From positions 2,604,001-2,668,000 of the forward strand of contig OZ242367.1 in NCBI GenBank assembly GCA_965209015.1: a stretch of DNA of 64,000 nucleotides. The letters are read 5' to 3'. The translations under genes and the position numbers were made by a program. The notes under the pieces were generated by a model. It was not told where the DNA came from. It did no database searches and saw nothing but the letters and a program-made list of their open reading frames with translations. The stretch comes from Bin80 sp965209015 (lineage in GTDB: Bacteria; Bacteroidota; Rhodothermia; Rhodothermales; Bin80). Shown one piece after another: positions 17,901 through 27,113 of the stretch; position 1 is the stretch's first letter, and every line of letters begins with the position of its first letter.

Positions 17901-18370
17901 GAATCAAATCTTGGATCGTTCGGATCTATGATCTCCATCTGACTCTTCACATGTGTTCGATTTACTGGAACCGGTTCTGCATACACCACGCCAGTAATAT
18001 TTGATACACTCATGGAGACGGCAAACGGGGCAACGTCTGATTGGTAGCGCATATAGTAGGTGCGCCGGAGGGCCATCAAATTCTTCTGGATCACAGGTGT
18101 AGGCTCAACATGGTCTAAAAACGGATACACACGTTCAATCTCATAAATCTCATACTTGGATGCCAAACGATCAAACCCCTTCAGTCCTGTCCAATTTGAC
18201 TTTGCTGTCATGTGACTGGTAGAATCAAACTGAACCACAATTATGCCAGGCTGATATGCTACGTTTTGCTGCGCATTAGCTTGTGAGAGATACTGCGGGG
18301 AAAGCAGGATAATAACCATTGCCACGAACCCACATGATCTGTGGCGGTTCTCAGACTCAAATGTCTTCAT
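14975..18370 (-). CDS. Secreted subtilase with LRR array and T9SS sorting domain
   Basis: About 1131 residues from the ATG at 18370, which opens with a basic stretch and the hydrophobic FVAMVIILL signal segment. The S8 catalytic triad is complete: Asp188 in AVIDGGGEW, His251 in SSVHGTATAG and Ser412 in SGTSFAAP. About residues 600-850 are LRR repeats of the plant-like type (LSGSIP..LGNLSNLEWL). A putative Ig (He_PIG) segment follows, and the C-terminus is a type IX sorting domain starting at NYPNPF. A surface or secreted protease is predicted. An in-frame TTG start at 18436 lies inside a duplicated segment and is not preferred. Confidence 0.9.
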   Translation of the reverse strand: MKTFESENRHRSCGFVAMVIILLSPQYLSQANAQQNVAYQPGIIVVQFDSTSHMTAKSNWTGLKGFDRLASKYEIYEIERVYPFLDHVEPTPVIQKNLMALRRTYYMRYQSDVAPFAVSMSVSNITGVVYAEPVPVNRTHVKSQMEIIDPNDPRFDSQSELRQLRLPEAWDEVKSESRTPKVVIAVIDGGGEWRHEDLLANVWTNDDEIPDNGIDDDGNGFIDDIHGVDFSDEDDTDNDPTRGPEIGSSVHGTATAGLVSAVTDNQIGIAGASWNALLMHINAAHPSGLGILYGYEGILYAATNGADIINASWGAIIREDQEVLFLDQTLELATDLGALVITSAGNSDLNNDLFRIYPARHPRVLSVGATEKEIARRAQFSNYGRLVDVFAPGESIISTGIENGYVEVSGTSFAAPLVAGVAALIKTKFPNISPDALREKIRFSAESIEVQNPEYSQLLGRGFVNAHAAVQKMDTPAIRLKQWSLEDHDENQLISSGDLVTINAIFVNYLADASEVTVVLRESQPYSFLQLLQAEVLTDDWESGEAKELTFEFQVSHDAPLNQQVRFFIHVMTRDTEDVADMLTISVNRSFEVVYRSLNALYTSTNGDHWHDNSNWDFTSIPSVEELNQWYGVSTSEGWLEELNLSRNNLVGMIPSEISGLTELDALYLSGNHLTGPIPDGFTRLSELRRLQLGNNSLSGSIPHELGNLSNLEWLSLFQNSLSGSIPPSIGNLLNLEHLNLETNSLSGQIPPEIGNLSSLEWLGLRKNFLTGSIPTEFGDLSNVSIIDLGENSLSGSIPAELTNLSKLEWLVLPENSLSGTIPTEIGRITTLELLDLEENFFSGTIPVEFGNLSALWHLNLSANSLSGEVPAELGNLLRLESLLLSGNSLIGKLPRSLMQLDRLQILRFDGQDLCAPRDEEFQRWLQSIPEVIGRTCGNIAFVSDIEDQNYKLGAPIHPLVLPEAIGGREPVEYSLTPALPAGLSFLPSTRMVLGTPWVITDSPIEYTYTATDVNGERGSLNFKLSVYSPVFRDSENLPNTFKIVGNYPNPFQNETQLVFNLPWSANVRVEVMDLIGRHILSIPESSFPAGWAYTINLSGVPLPAGLYLYRLIANSSSGRFVEVGRIVRTR

Positions 18371-18453
18371 TTGAGAGCCATAATTCAATCGCTTCACGTA
18401 CACGAACTTGCTTAATGTGGCGGTTCTCAGACTCAAATGTCTTCATTTGAGAG
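18340..18453. repeat. 38-bp direct repeat over the subtilase start
   Basis: Two perfect 38-base copies at 18340-18377 and 18416-18453, 76 bases apart. Each contains the first ATG and ten codons of the subtilase gene and a small inverted repeat (CTCAAAT/ATTTGAG). The outer copy reads the same peptide start but soon diverges into a stop. It looks like a local tandem duplication of the gene start. Confidence 0.9.
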
Positions 18454-18610
18454 ATCATACCCATGTATGGAGGACTGACGAATCAAGATCATGTCCGCCA
18501 TACATGAACGATTTATGCGATATGAGGGAGAACTACACATCGTGTCACTCTGCGTAACCTTCCCTCTATATTCCATGATCTTCGTCAACAAAATCCCGGG
18601 AATGAGTATC

Positions 18611-20035
18611 CTACTTCCGATAGTCCAGCGGTGGATCTCGGTCTCCAAGAAGAGGCTGGTATTCAAAATCGGCCCCTCTTCGGCTGGTAAACTCTATCTT
18701 TGCTTCCCTCAGTAGATCCTTATCCAGCATTAGATCTACGATAGTTGTAGCAAGAACCTTAGCGGCTAAGATCATTCCTTTTTTACCAATACTCATTCCA
18801 CCTGCCGCCACAGCCTGCCAACTATGAGCAGCGGTTCCAGGAACCCATGTTGCTGTATTGAATCCCGCAGTTGGTGCCATATAGCTTACATCTCCAACAT
18901 CTGTGGACCCTTTGGTAGTTCTCGGTTCAAATGGCTGAATGGTCGCTTCCGAACCCAGAGAAATAGATGGATCATCCAAAGTCTCGCGAATCTCTTTGGC
19001 AAAATCCAGTTCGGCCGCGTCATATTCCACCCCACCGAGAGATTTCATATTGGCGAGGATCGCACGAGATAATACATGAACAGGAAGTACACTGTGCAGA
19101 CCATGAATGATCTCATAATCCATGGTTGTACCTGTTCCTAAGGCAGCCCCCTCTGCTGCATCAACAACTCGTGGAAAAATTTTTTCCAACGTCTGGGCAA
19201 AAGGATGACGTACGTAATAGTACACCTCAGCATAATCTGGAACGACATTGGGAGCCAAACCTCCACGAGTGATCACATAATGGATGCGGGTCTCCTGCGG
19301 TACATGCTCCCGGAGCAGGTTAACCATCATGTTCATAGCTTCTACGCCATCCAATGCACTCCTACCACGCTCAGGTGCTCCAGCTGCGTGCGTAGAGCGC
19401 CCATAGAATCGAAATTTCGCCGATCGGTTTGCAAGTGTTGTGGCTGGACTAGCATCATTCCGATCGCTGGGATGCCAATGAAGCACAACATCTACATCAT
19501 TAAAAAGTCCCGCTCGAACCATATATACTTTCCCCGCCCCTCCTTCTTCCGCAGGAGTTCCATAGACTCGAATCGTCCCTTTTAGGCCGCTAGTATCCAG
19601 CCAATCCTTGATGACCACCGCAGCTGCTATGGATGCAGTCCCGAATAAATGGTGTCCGCATGCATGTCCTGAACCATCCTCTACCCGTGGCTCTCGAACC
19701 GGTTTAGCATTCTGTGACAATCCTGGTAGTGCATCAAACTCGGCCAGTATACCAATTACAGGGGGGCCAGCACCATATTCAGCAATGAATGCAGTTGGAA
19801 TTCCAACTATACCCGACTCAACTGAAAACCCTTCTTCAATAAGTTGTTCTTGCAGAAGTGCACTGCTCTTCTCTTCTTGGTAGCCGAGTTCTGCCCATTC
19901 CCAAATTTGCTTCGCCACATGGAAGTACTTGTCCGTTTGAGTATCCAGAGACTGAATGATCGCAGCTTTCTGTGCAACGGCTAACTGAGGAAATAGACTA
20001 CAGATAATTAGGAATAGGATGGATGTAGTTCTCAT
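18611..20035 (-). CDS. Exported M20 family amidohydrolase
   Basis: About 474 residues from the ATG at 20035, which begins a Sec signal (RTTSILFLIICSLF...AVAQ); 32 upstream codons in frame lack export character. The M20 peptidase/aminoacylase/AbgB-type domain shows GILAEFDALPG, GSGHACGHHLFG, the general base region GTPAEEGGAGK and VVLHWHPSD, covering the expected dinuclear metal ligands. A dimerisation insert sits in the middle. It would hydrolyse an amide of an amino acid conjugate in the periplasm; the substrate is unknown. A nitrilase-type amidase gene lies just upstream on the same strand. Confidence 0.9.
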   Translation of the reverse strand: MRTTSILFLIICSLFPQLAVAQKAAIIQSLDTQTDKYFHVAKQIWEWAELGYQEEKSSALLQEQLIEEGFSVESGIVGIPTAFIAEYGAGPPVIGILAEFDALPGLSQNAKPVREPRVEDGSGHACGHHLFGTASIAAAVVIKDWLDTSGLKGTIRVYGTPAEEGGAGKVYMVRAGLFNDVDVVLHWHPSDRNDASPATTLANRSAKFRFYGRSTHAAGAPERGRSALDGVEAMNMMVNLLREHVPQETRIHYVITRGGLAPNVVPDYAEVYYYVRHPFAQTLEKIFPRVVDAAEGAALGTGTTMDYEIIHGLHSVLPVHVLSRAILANMKSLGGVEYDAAELDFAKEIRETLDDPSISLGSEATIQPFEPRTTKGSTDVGDVSYMAPTAGFNTATWVPGTAAHSWQAVAAGGMSIGKKGMILAAKVLATTIVDLMLDKDLLREAKIEFTSRRGADFEYQPLLGDRDPPLDYRK

Positions 20036-20051
20036 GCGACTGAGCAAATGA

Positions 20052-20879
20052 TTATGATTGGTTCTTGAGAATTTCCTGCCAGCCAGCGATATACATCTTG
20101 GCTGGCCATGCGAGGTACCCAGGGTAAGCATGGCGTGCGTGCATGACCTCTCGTAAGTTCAATGAGTGTATGACAGTGCTCTGCTCCGATTCCAGAACTA
20201 TCTCTCCCATTGGATTCACGATCAGCGAAGGGCCTCCAATAGTTACACCGAATTCTGGCCTTGGACGACCAACAGAAATTACCCACGCGGAGGAAGTGAG
20301 TGCCATAGCTTGGTATGCCAAACGCCACCTTCCCCATGACGTCACACTTGTAGCACGCGGTGCCAAGATAACCTGTACACCTTGGGCGGCGAGGAGTTGT
20401 GCCGCTGTAGATCGATTTGCGTCAGAGCAAATCTGGACTCCAAGTTTGGTTCCCATGTATTCAAGCACCTTTGGAGGATCTGTGCTGGCCTCATAGTGAT
20501 CACATTCCCAGAACCCCTCTTCATTGGGTAACACATGCTTAGAAGATGTACCAATAATTGCTCCTTTTGCATTGATCAGCAGCGCAAGATTTATTCGCGA
20601 ACCATCATCTCTTTGCCGAATGACTCCTCCAAGAACAGCAATCCCTGCTTTTTGGGCAGCATTGCGCAGCATGGTTTCCCGCCAACCCCCAGGAAGTTCT
20701 GCATCTTCTGCCTTGGAGAATTTTTTAGCAGGAGACCACTCATTGAGAGGTAACTCGGGTAACACAGCCAATTTTGCCCCTTGCGTCTGTGCATTCTGAA
20801 GGTATGATGTCAGCACATCTTCAGCACTGAAAATTTCACTGACGAGTGCGATCATCAACGAATTTGATTCAGCTTTCAT
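20052..20879 (-). CDS. Carbon-nitrogen hydrolase (nitrilase superfamily)
   Basis: 275 residues with the Glu-Lys-Cys triad of the nitrilase superfamily: Glu42 in VLPELPL, Lys114 in SSKHVLPNEEGFWE and Cys151 in GVQICSDANRS. These enzymes hydrolyse amides, carbamoyl groups or nitriles. No signal peptide is visible, so it is cytoplasmic. Its stop is 16 bases from the start of the M20 hydrolase, so the two are probably one transcript. Which amide is cut cannot be read from the sequence. Confidence 0.93.
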   Translation of the reverse strand: MKAESNSLMIALVSEIFSAEDVLTSYLQNAQTQGAKLAVLPELPLNEWSPAKKFSKAEDAELPGGWRETMLRNAAQKAGIAVLGGVIRQRDDGSRINLALLINAKGAIIGTSSKHVLPNEEGFWECDHYEASTDPPKVLEYMGTKLGVQICSDANRSTAAQLLAAQGVQVILAPRATSVTSWGRWRLAYQAMALTSSAWVISVGRPRPEFGVTIGGPSLIVNPMGEIVLESEQSTVIHSLNLREVMHARHAYPGYLAWPAKMYIAGWQEILKNQS

Positions 20880-21084
20880 GAATGTATCTCTAGTCAGATG
20901 AACTTGACCACCGAATGGGATTCAAATGCAGACATCTTATGAATGGTTCAACCCTGAATCTCAGAGCACAAACCGTTCAGCCCCTATGATTTGGGAGAAA
21001 TTTTCATTCCCTGGAGGTAGTAATGAATCTACTCAGCTGAAAGTTTCCTCAAACGTTAGAAGAACTTGAAAACACAGGAGGAAC

Positions 21085-21864
21085 CTACGTTACTTCCTTG
21101 ATTGGGCATCGTCCAATGACGGGGTATTGTTCCATATCAACGACTGAACCGCTAATGGACCGGGATTGATCACTAAGCCAATATACCGCGGCGGCAGCAA
21201 TAGTTTCGGGATCTACCAGTCCTCCGGAGGGAATCAGATCATGCGGTAAATGACTTGGCCAATCTTCGGGGAATCCTTCCTCAATCTTTATCCTGTATTC
21301 GGTCTCGGTCAATACCCAGCCAGGATTAATCTGATTGACTCGAACACCATATTGGGTATGAAGGCTAACTCCAAGATTACGAGTCATTGTCATGAGCGCT
21401 CCCTTTGACATACTATACGCAAGAAGAGGAGGCTCTCCACAATGTGCATTTACCGATCCAATATTTAGAATACATCCATGGCTTGCAGCTAAATACTTCA
21501 ATCCTGCCTGGATTAGCAGCATCGGAGCTCTGGCATTCACATTCACTACTTGCTCAAAAAGTTCGGGGGTCGTGGTTTCAATTGCAGATCTTATCATGAG
21601 TGCAGCATTATTGACGATTCCATGCAATGATCTGAACTGGCTGACAGCAGATTGGATAATACGACCGGCAGAATCAGGATCCAGTAAATCGTCAACATGG
21701 ACTGCACTTCGTTCCCCTATTGTTCGTTGTGTTTCGCGTAAACCCGCTTCATCGCGATCTACTAAGAGTACATGTGCACCATCCTGAACGCAAGCGTGGG
21801 CAATCGCCCTGCCAATGCCACCGGCAGATCCGGTAACTATGATCGCTCTCCCTTGTAACTGCAT
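21085..21864 (-). CDS. Short-chain dehydrogenase/reductase
   Basis: 259 residues, a classical SDR. The cofactor motif TGSAGGIG is at 11-18, NNAA near 85-88, and the catalytic set is Ser137, Tyr150 and Lys154 (AYSMSKGA). An acidic residue after strand 2 (VDRDE) favours NAD over NADP. Substrate unknown. It lies 205 bases upstream of the nitrilase gene on the same strand. Confidence 0.93.
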   Translation of the reverse strand: MQLQGRAIIVTGSAGGIGRAIAHACVQDGAHVLLVDRDEAGLRETQRTIGERSAVHVDDLLDPDSAGRIIQSAVSQFRSLHGIVNNAALMIRSAIETTTPELFEQVVNVNARAPMLLIQAGLKYLAASHGCILNIGSVNAHCGEPPLLAYSMSKGALMTMTRNLGVSLHTQYGVRVNQINPGWVLTETEYRIKIEEGFPEDWPSHLPHDLIPSGGLVDPETIAAAAVYWLSDQSRSISGSVVDMEQYPVIGRCPIKEVT

Positions 21865-22414
21865 CCTATCAGAACATTTAGTTACTGATCGTAATGATTT
21901 CTAACGATGAATAGGAAATGAATTGACGACAATCGCAAATTGACTCATGTAAGTCGTTGTTACCCGGTCTCCACATTTGTTGATCATTGACGGGAATCAA
22001 TATCATCATCCATGCAACTCCACAGGATTGCAAAATGGATAGAGGTCTTTGATCTTCTCAGAATTAATGATCTCTACATTTCAAGATCTCAGATGTTGCG
22101 GAAAATCCAACTATCTACCTGCATTCTTCTCATAACACTTCACCAATAGATCTCTGCACTTATCCACTATATTTCTACCCTATTCTTGAAAGGATTCTCA
22201 AATCTATTCCTTTCAAGTTTTTCATCCTGATGAATCTCCCCAAGATAGCCGCCAAGCCAAACAGTCCAGTCAGAGAATTGACTTCTCGGAGCTTCCATAC
22301 AGGCACAGTTCAGATCTCCAACTCAACCGAATAATGCAAATTATAAGAAAGACTGAACAAGAGAGGGGTTGCTCTCTACGAGAACAACCCCTCTCAGAGC
22401 TACATCAATTGATT
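21865..22414. other. Intergenic, about 550 bp between the SDR and PorV-like genes
   Basis: AT-rich, with no credible ORF. The right end carries the terminator-like hairpin listed separately; the left end is the promoter side of the SDR gene. Nothing else was seen. Confidence 0.4.
22361..22395 (-). terminator. Terminator-like hairpin after the PorV-like gene
   Basis: GAGAGGGGTTG and CAACCCCTCTC form a perfect 11-bp stem with a 13-base loop, 20 bases past the stop of the minus-strand PorV-like gene. The following minus-strand run is T-rich but broken, so efficiency is uncertain. Confidence 0.65.
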
Positions 22415-23509
22415 CTACAGCTGTGCTGAAACCGTAATGAACTGAATATTGTCAAAGTAGTCGGTCGGTACCAGAGAATAATCCAAGGCTATTTCGGTAC
22501 CAGCCAGATCCAACTTCAAGCCACCACCAAAAGAGTACCCTTTATAAATGGTTACGTTGTCTTGGGCAGTATATTCGTATCCTCCCCGTACATATAGCAG
22601 ATCCCCGTAGCCAAATTCCACCGCACCGCTGAACTGGTCATCTTCAAAACTGTTCGATCGGAAATTGCCAAGTAAAGTGACGGACGAGTTTGAGGTAATG
22701 CTTCGTTCGTAGGCGACACCAAAATTCAGAAGTGTGGGATACTGGACTCCCTCAGATTCTAACTGAACAGTATTTACACTAGCATCTCCCTGCTGATCAG
22801 GCAATCGCACACGGCGACCTAAACCCGTACCGGAGAATTGAAGTTCGTTCCCAATATTTTTGAGAGCAATACCCAATCGTAAGCCTGATTCGCCGACTGC
22901 ATAGGTCATACCTGCATCAAAGACAATACCGGATGCGGTAAGATCATCAATCGTTTCATTCAAAACTTTGAGAGTGGCCCCGGCAGAAATTCGATCCGTT
23001 AGTGTTCGAGCATAGCTGAATCCAATAGTGATAAAGGATACTCGGAATGTAGCATCATCGCTCTTCTCAGGATTAACCTCTGTCTGTCGATAGAGTGTAC
23101 CCATATCCCAGGCCGCAATCGTCAGTGCTAAATTATTGTCTCCAATACGCTGCCCTATTCCGAAGTAATTAACTCCTACATCCGCGACATACTGTAGTCG
23201 ACTGAATAAAGCAGACGTTCCCCGATTGTTTGTTAATCCTGCGGGGTTTGCATATAGGGCTTCAAGCCCGTTGACTCCGGCAGGGACGCTCGTAGCGGCA
23301 CCTCCAAGAGCGCTGTAACGCGCGGTTAATGGGACCAAGAGTTCTGCGGCACCGCTGGTGCCGGCACGGTTAGTATTTGGCTTATCAATGCCCCCACCTA
23401 GATCACCGGTTCCCTCTTGGGCCACTGAAATGCTGGGGCCAACAATGAAAAGGGTTAGTGCAGCAAGGGCGCTGACACTCAGTCGGAAAATTTGTTTATA
23501 GGTTTTCAT
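22415..23509 (-). CDS. PorV/PorQ-like outer membrane beta-barrel protein
   Basis: 364 residues with a Sec signal ending near SISVAQ. The mature part begins with GTSGAAELLVPLTARYSALGGA and NGLEALYANPAG, the typical opening of the PorV/UPF0164 barrel family, followed by regular amphipathic strands ending in an aromatic-rich C-terminus. PorV-type barrels serve T9SS as shuttles or surface anchors. It sits 53 bases after a large protein that looks like T9SS cargo, which fits. Whether this is the general PorV or a dedicated paralogue cannot be decided. Confidence 0.82.
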   Translation of the reverse strand: MKTYKQIFRLSVSALAALTLFIVGPSISVAQEGTGDLGGGIDKPNTNRAGTSGAAELLVPLTARYSALGGAATSVPAGVNGLEALYANPAGLTNNRGTSALFSRLQYVADVGVNYFGIGQRIGDNNLALTIAAWDMGTLYRQTEVNPEKSDDATFRVSFITIGFSYARTLTDRISAGATLKVLNETIDDLTASGIVFDAGMTYAVGESGLRLGIALKNIGNELQFSGTGLGRRVRLPDQQGDASVNTVQLESEGVQYPTLLNFGVAYERSITSNSSVTLLGNFRSNSFEDDQFSGAVEFGYGDLLYVRGGYEYTAQDNVTIYKGYSFGGGLKLDLAGTEIALDYSLVPTDYFDNIQFITVSAQL

Positions 23510-23562
23510 GTCTCTGCAAGTATTATTGTTATAAGGATATGACCATAAGCAGGATTATATCC

Positions 23563-26500
23563 TTAGAACACATTCAGCTGGATACGTTTTTTGACTACGG
23601 CAAACTTCATCGTATGAGATCCTACACCCGGTACCTCAACATTTATCAGGTACAACCCACTCGCAATAGGCAGATTCTGATCTGTTGTCAAGTTCCAGGG
23701 AATAGTAGCTACACCCGGTGACTGCTTATTGATTGTCTTGATGAGGGTACCGTTCAGTGTAAATATCCGAATGGTTGCCACATCGGGAAGGTTTGTGAAG
23801 CGAACCTCATCCGTTAACTGACTAACCTCGTAGGAAGAAGCCCCTCGATAAGGATTCGGCACAATTCCGATATCCTCCAAGCGTTCTTGCTGGGACGTAA
23901 GATCATATTCCTGAGGAGCATAGCCTTCGGTAGAAAAAGTAAAGACGGCACCAGGTTGATTAGGCTTATTGGTTACAATTCTGAATACAGTCCCTATCTC
24001 TGGTAGCTCAGGATCATATGGAGGTGCAGAACCGAGATTCCATCCTACAATCACAATTCTGGCCATCACCTCAGAAACAGAAATACTTTGATCTCCGCTA
24101 TAGAAACGATCCCGGCCACTTGTCCCAGGTGTAATATCATTAGTCCTGTAGAAATAGATCCAATCGGTAAAAGGGTCGTTTTCTGCACCCGAGGCAAGAT
24201 GATCACCACCGATGTCAAATACACCGTGCTGTGTTCCACCACCACAGATGTCCGTATCACATACGACTGCAACAAGCCGCACATCATCACTTGGATCATT
24301 AGGTGTAGCAACTCCTATGTCCCATATCTCAAAGGGAACCTCAATTATACTGCCGTCGCTGAATGCACGGAGTCCAAGGCAATCCTCCTCCAGAGATATA
24401 GCATCATCTATTTGGTCAACGCAACGCTGAGTAAAGCGAATTTCATAATCACGAATTCCCAGTGCGGGAGAGTTCTCACCGTCCCGGAGACTACGGCTGA
24501 CGAAAGATGCAAAGGGTTGAGTTGCCTCCCCTGCATGGATCATCCAGATCCTACCATTGCTTTGCTGAATCCCAGCATAATCTTGCAGGGGAAGTCCGGC
24601 GGGATTTGGAAAATTATTCCAGGTGATTGCTGCATATGCAGGGGGATCTACTGGGCCAGCGGCATTAGCCGTAACCTGAAAATCCTTATAGTCTGGATCG
24701 GGATCGGGACCGCGAACAGTAAACAGTAACCCATCAAGTACCATCACATTATCTCGCTGGGGGGCAGGATAATCAATTGACCGGCCATTAAAAATTTCTG
24801 TACCATCCCGTTTGATATCATAGGTGATAATAGTTTCATCTTCTTGAACATCCATCAACTTATGATGATCTCGCAATTTCCGAAGGGCATCAACCTCGTC
24901 ATCATCCGCATTTGAGGGAGCCAGGTCTTGCCGTTTGCCAGCAATCGTTCGCTCGTAAAATTCAACCGTGTAAACCCCTTCCTTAATCGCGGCAGGATTG
25001 ACCACATCGGCGTGCACAAATCCATCTCCAACTCCTTCAAGTGAAGCTATAAAATCTGCTGATTCGTTACTTTCAAATGCAGCGATTGCGTCTCCGGAAA
25101 TCTCCTCGGTAGGCCTAGTGGGGACTACCTCTACTCGGGTAATTGGTCCGCGAGAGATTTTGCGTCCAGGGTTATCATAGTTCTGTGCATAGGCCTGAAC
25201 GCCAAAGTAATAGGTCGTATAGTTAGTGAGCCCAGTGGCCATATGAAAATTCTGAACCCCTCGGTCAGTCCCGTTAGCTACGACAGTCTGTGGCTCTTGA
25301 ATCAGCCCATCTATGATCAATTGTCCTCCATCAATCACACGAGTGATACCATTAACCACATCATAAACAGCGACTGTTGTTCCGATCTGATCCAAGGGAT
25401 TATCATACTGAATCACCTCGTACCCCTCAAAAACGACTTCACTGTTACCAGCTGGGGAAAAGGGATCAAATACCTGATAGGATTCAAGAAAATTGTTTGA
25501 TTGCGGTGAATTCGTCCATTCCAAAATTGCACCTCCGTCTGTGGGAGTCACCGTAACAAGAGGAGCGGCGGGAGGGGACGGGAGCTGGAAATCAATGTCG
25601 AATGCGGACTGTGCCTGTGCACTTGCGCCTTTCAGCCTCTGGACCGAATCAAAATTATTTGAACCTTGAGCCCAAACGATTCCAAATACAATCTGCTGAA
25701 AATCTCCTGGATTAATCGTAAATGGACCCGTTCCCATGACAAATCGTCGATCGGCAGCTTCAATATCAATTCCTGCACCATCCGAATTACATTCAGACCA
25801 GTACTCACATTCACTATCATTGCCACCAGGATCTCCAGGAAACATATAGGCCGTACAATCATCCGAGAAATCTCGGCCATTTCCCCCTTCTGTGATACAT
25901 CTACCATCCTTCCACAGCCCCCTCATGTAGTTGTAGTGATCCAATGCAGTTGATGGATCTCCCGTAACAGTACCATCATTGTTATAATAGGTAAAGGATG
26001 TCATGTTTAAGTTCCTGAAATCCTGAATCCATTGCCCTTCCACCTTGGCAGAGTCTCCAGGGGAGGGAACCACAGGTCCTTGGAAGAAGTCGTATCCTGC
26101 CGCAGGAACGGGAGACCCATACCCGCCTGCTCCCTCATCTTCGTCGTCCGAGTTCCAAACATACCCCACACCAAGAGTGGTATCTGATCCCACCCAGTCA
26201 TCCTGAAAGTTTCCGAGATCGGGATCGGAAAAGATTGCCATGTGCACATCTGTGAAAGGCGAGGCCCCCTTGTAGTAAATATTGTACCTGTAGAAGGTCG
26301 TATTTCCGATATCTCCGGCGGTGCGAAATGCAAATGCGGTAACATGCACTTCAACTCCAATAGGGGGAGATGCTGCACCTTCATGCTCATTCCCCCGATC
26401 GTTCATTACCCACCAGATTGACTGATCACCCAAAATTGCGGGCCGCTCTCCATTAGCAAGATCAATCACCCGGTTGACACGCTGAGCAAGCGGTTGGTTG

Positions 26501-27042
26501 AGAACATCTATGGTTTCTCCATCTTCGTCAACTACTCCATCGCCATCATCATCAATCCCGTTCTCTGGACGGGCATAGGTTGGTGCACCTAAACCTGTTG
26601 GCCAATCCCGCAGATCCGGGGTCATTACACCTGTTGCTTCGTAGTCTTGAATGTCGTCAATGCTCACATTGTACAAACGATCAAATTGAGAACAATCAGC
26701 CGGCGGCGCCCCATTGTCATCAAGGGGCCCAGCCCAGAAATGATAGTCACCGTAGCGAGCCGCTGCGACTCTAAGTTGACCTCCCACATTCCCACCGATC
26801 CAAATTCCGCTTGTAAAAATGGCTTGCGCCCCCCCACCTTGGGGAACCTCATACACAGCGGGACTCCCGCGCCAAAATAGATTCCCGTTGTTGAGTATTC
26901 GGGCGCGAACATTATTAATATCCAGATAAGATTCACCGAGCGCCGGCCTACATGTCCCGACTTGTGCATGGACTTCAAAAACTGAAGCAAGTCCTACAGA
27001 AATCAGGAAAGCAAGTGCAAGTAAATAGTTTCTTGTGCTCAT
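23563..27042 (-). CDS. Giant exported protein with T9SS-type C-terminal domain
   Basis: 1159 residues with a Sec signal (LLALAFLISVGLA...VHAQ). The body holds aspartate-rich calcium-binding-like stretches such as NGIDDDGDGVVDEDGE and a fibronectin-like section (PTDGGAILEWTNSPQSNNFL). The last 90 residues are a beta-sandwich with RIFTLNGTLIKTI and SGLYLINVEV, the pattern of a type IX sorting domain. It is a Rhodothermales-type surface protein of unknown role. It lies between the TonB receptor and the PorV-like barrel on the same strand with short gaps. Confidence 0.8.
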   Translation of the reverse strand: MSTRNYLLALAFLISVGLASVFEVHAQVGTCRPALGESYLDINNVRARILNNGNLFWRGSPAVYEVPQGGGAQAIFTSGIWIGGNVGGQLRVAAARYGDYHFWAGPLDDNGAPPADCSQFDRLYNVSIDDIQDYEATGVMTPDLRDWPTGLGAPTYARPENGIDDDGDGVVDEDGETIDVLNQPLAQRVNRVIDLANGERPAILGDQSIWWVMNDRGNEHEGAASPPIGVEVHVTAFAFRTAGDIGNTTFYRYNIYYKGASPFTDVHMAIFSDPDLGNFQDDWVGSDTTLGVGYVWNSDDEDEGAGGYGSPVPAAGYDFFQGPVVPSPGDSAKVEGQWIQDFRNLNMTSFTYYNNDGTVTGDPSTALDHYNYMRGLWKDGRCITEGGNGRDFSDDCTAYMFPGDPGGNDSECEYWSECNSDGAGIDIEAADRRFVMGTGPFTINPGDFQQIVFGIVWAQGSNNFDSVQRLKGASAQAQSAFDIDFQLPSPPAAPLVTVTPTDGGAILEWTNSPQSNNFLESYQVFDPFSPAGNSEVVFEGYEVIQYDNPLDQIGTTVAVYDVVNGITRVIDGGQLIIDGLIQEPQTVVANGTDRGVQNFHMATGLTNYTTYYFGVQAYAQNYDNPGRKISRGPITRVEVVPTRPTEEISGDAIAAFESNESADFIASLEGVGDGFVHADVVNPAAIKEGVYTVEFYERTIAGKRQDLAPSNADDDEVDALRKLRDHHKLMDVQEDETIITYDIKRDGTEIFNGRSIDYPAPQRDNVMVLDGLLFTVRGPDPDPDYKDFQVTANAAGPVDPPAYAAITWNNFPNPAGLPLQDYAGIQQSNGRIWMIHAGEATQPFASFVSRSLRDGENSPALGIRDYEIRFTQRCVDQIDDAISLEEDCLGLRAFSDGSIIEVPFEIWDIGVATPNDPSDDVRLVAVVCDTDICGGGTQHGVFDIGGDHLASGAENDPFTDWIYFYRTNDITPGTSGRDRFYSGDQSISVSEVMARIVIVGWNLGSAPPYDPELPEIGTVFRIVTNKPNQPGAVFTFSTEGYAPQEYDLTSQQERLEDIGIVPNPYRGASSYEVSQLTDEVRFTNLPDVATIRIFTLNGTLIKTINKQSPGVATIPWNLTTDQNLPIASGLYLINVEVPGVGSHTMKFAVVKKRIQLNVF

Positions 27043-27113
27043 TTTGTTATCATGATAGTTATGAGAGTGCTACGAGACCTCCATACAGAGGTCATGATCC
27101 ACCTACTCAATGT

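Noticed and set aside
18433..18666. Minus-strand ORF upstream of the subtilase
   Set aside because: It covers the tail of the M20 gene and the duplicated start; no support as a gene.
24088..24729. Plus-strand 213-codon ORF under the giant surface protein
   Set aside because: Antisense shadow of a clearly coding frame, with no domain.
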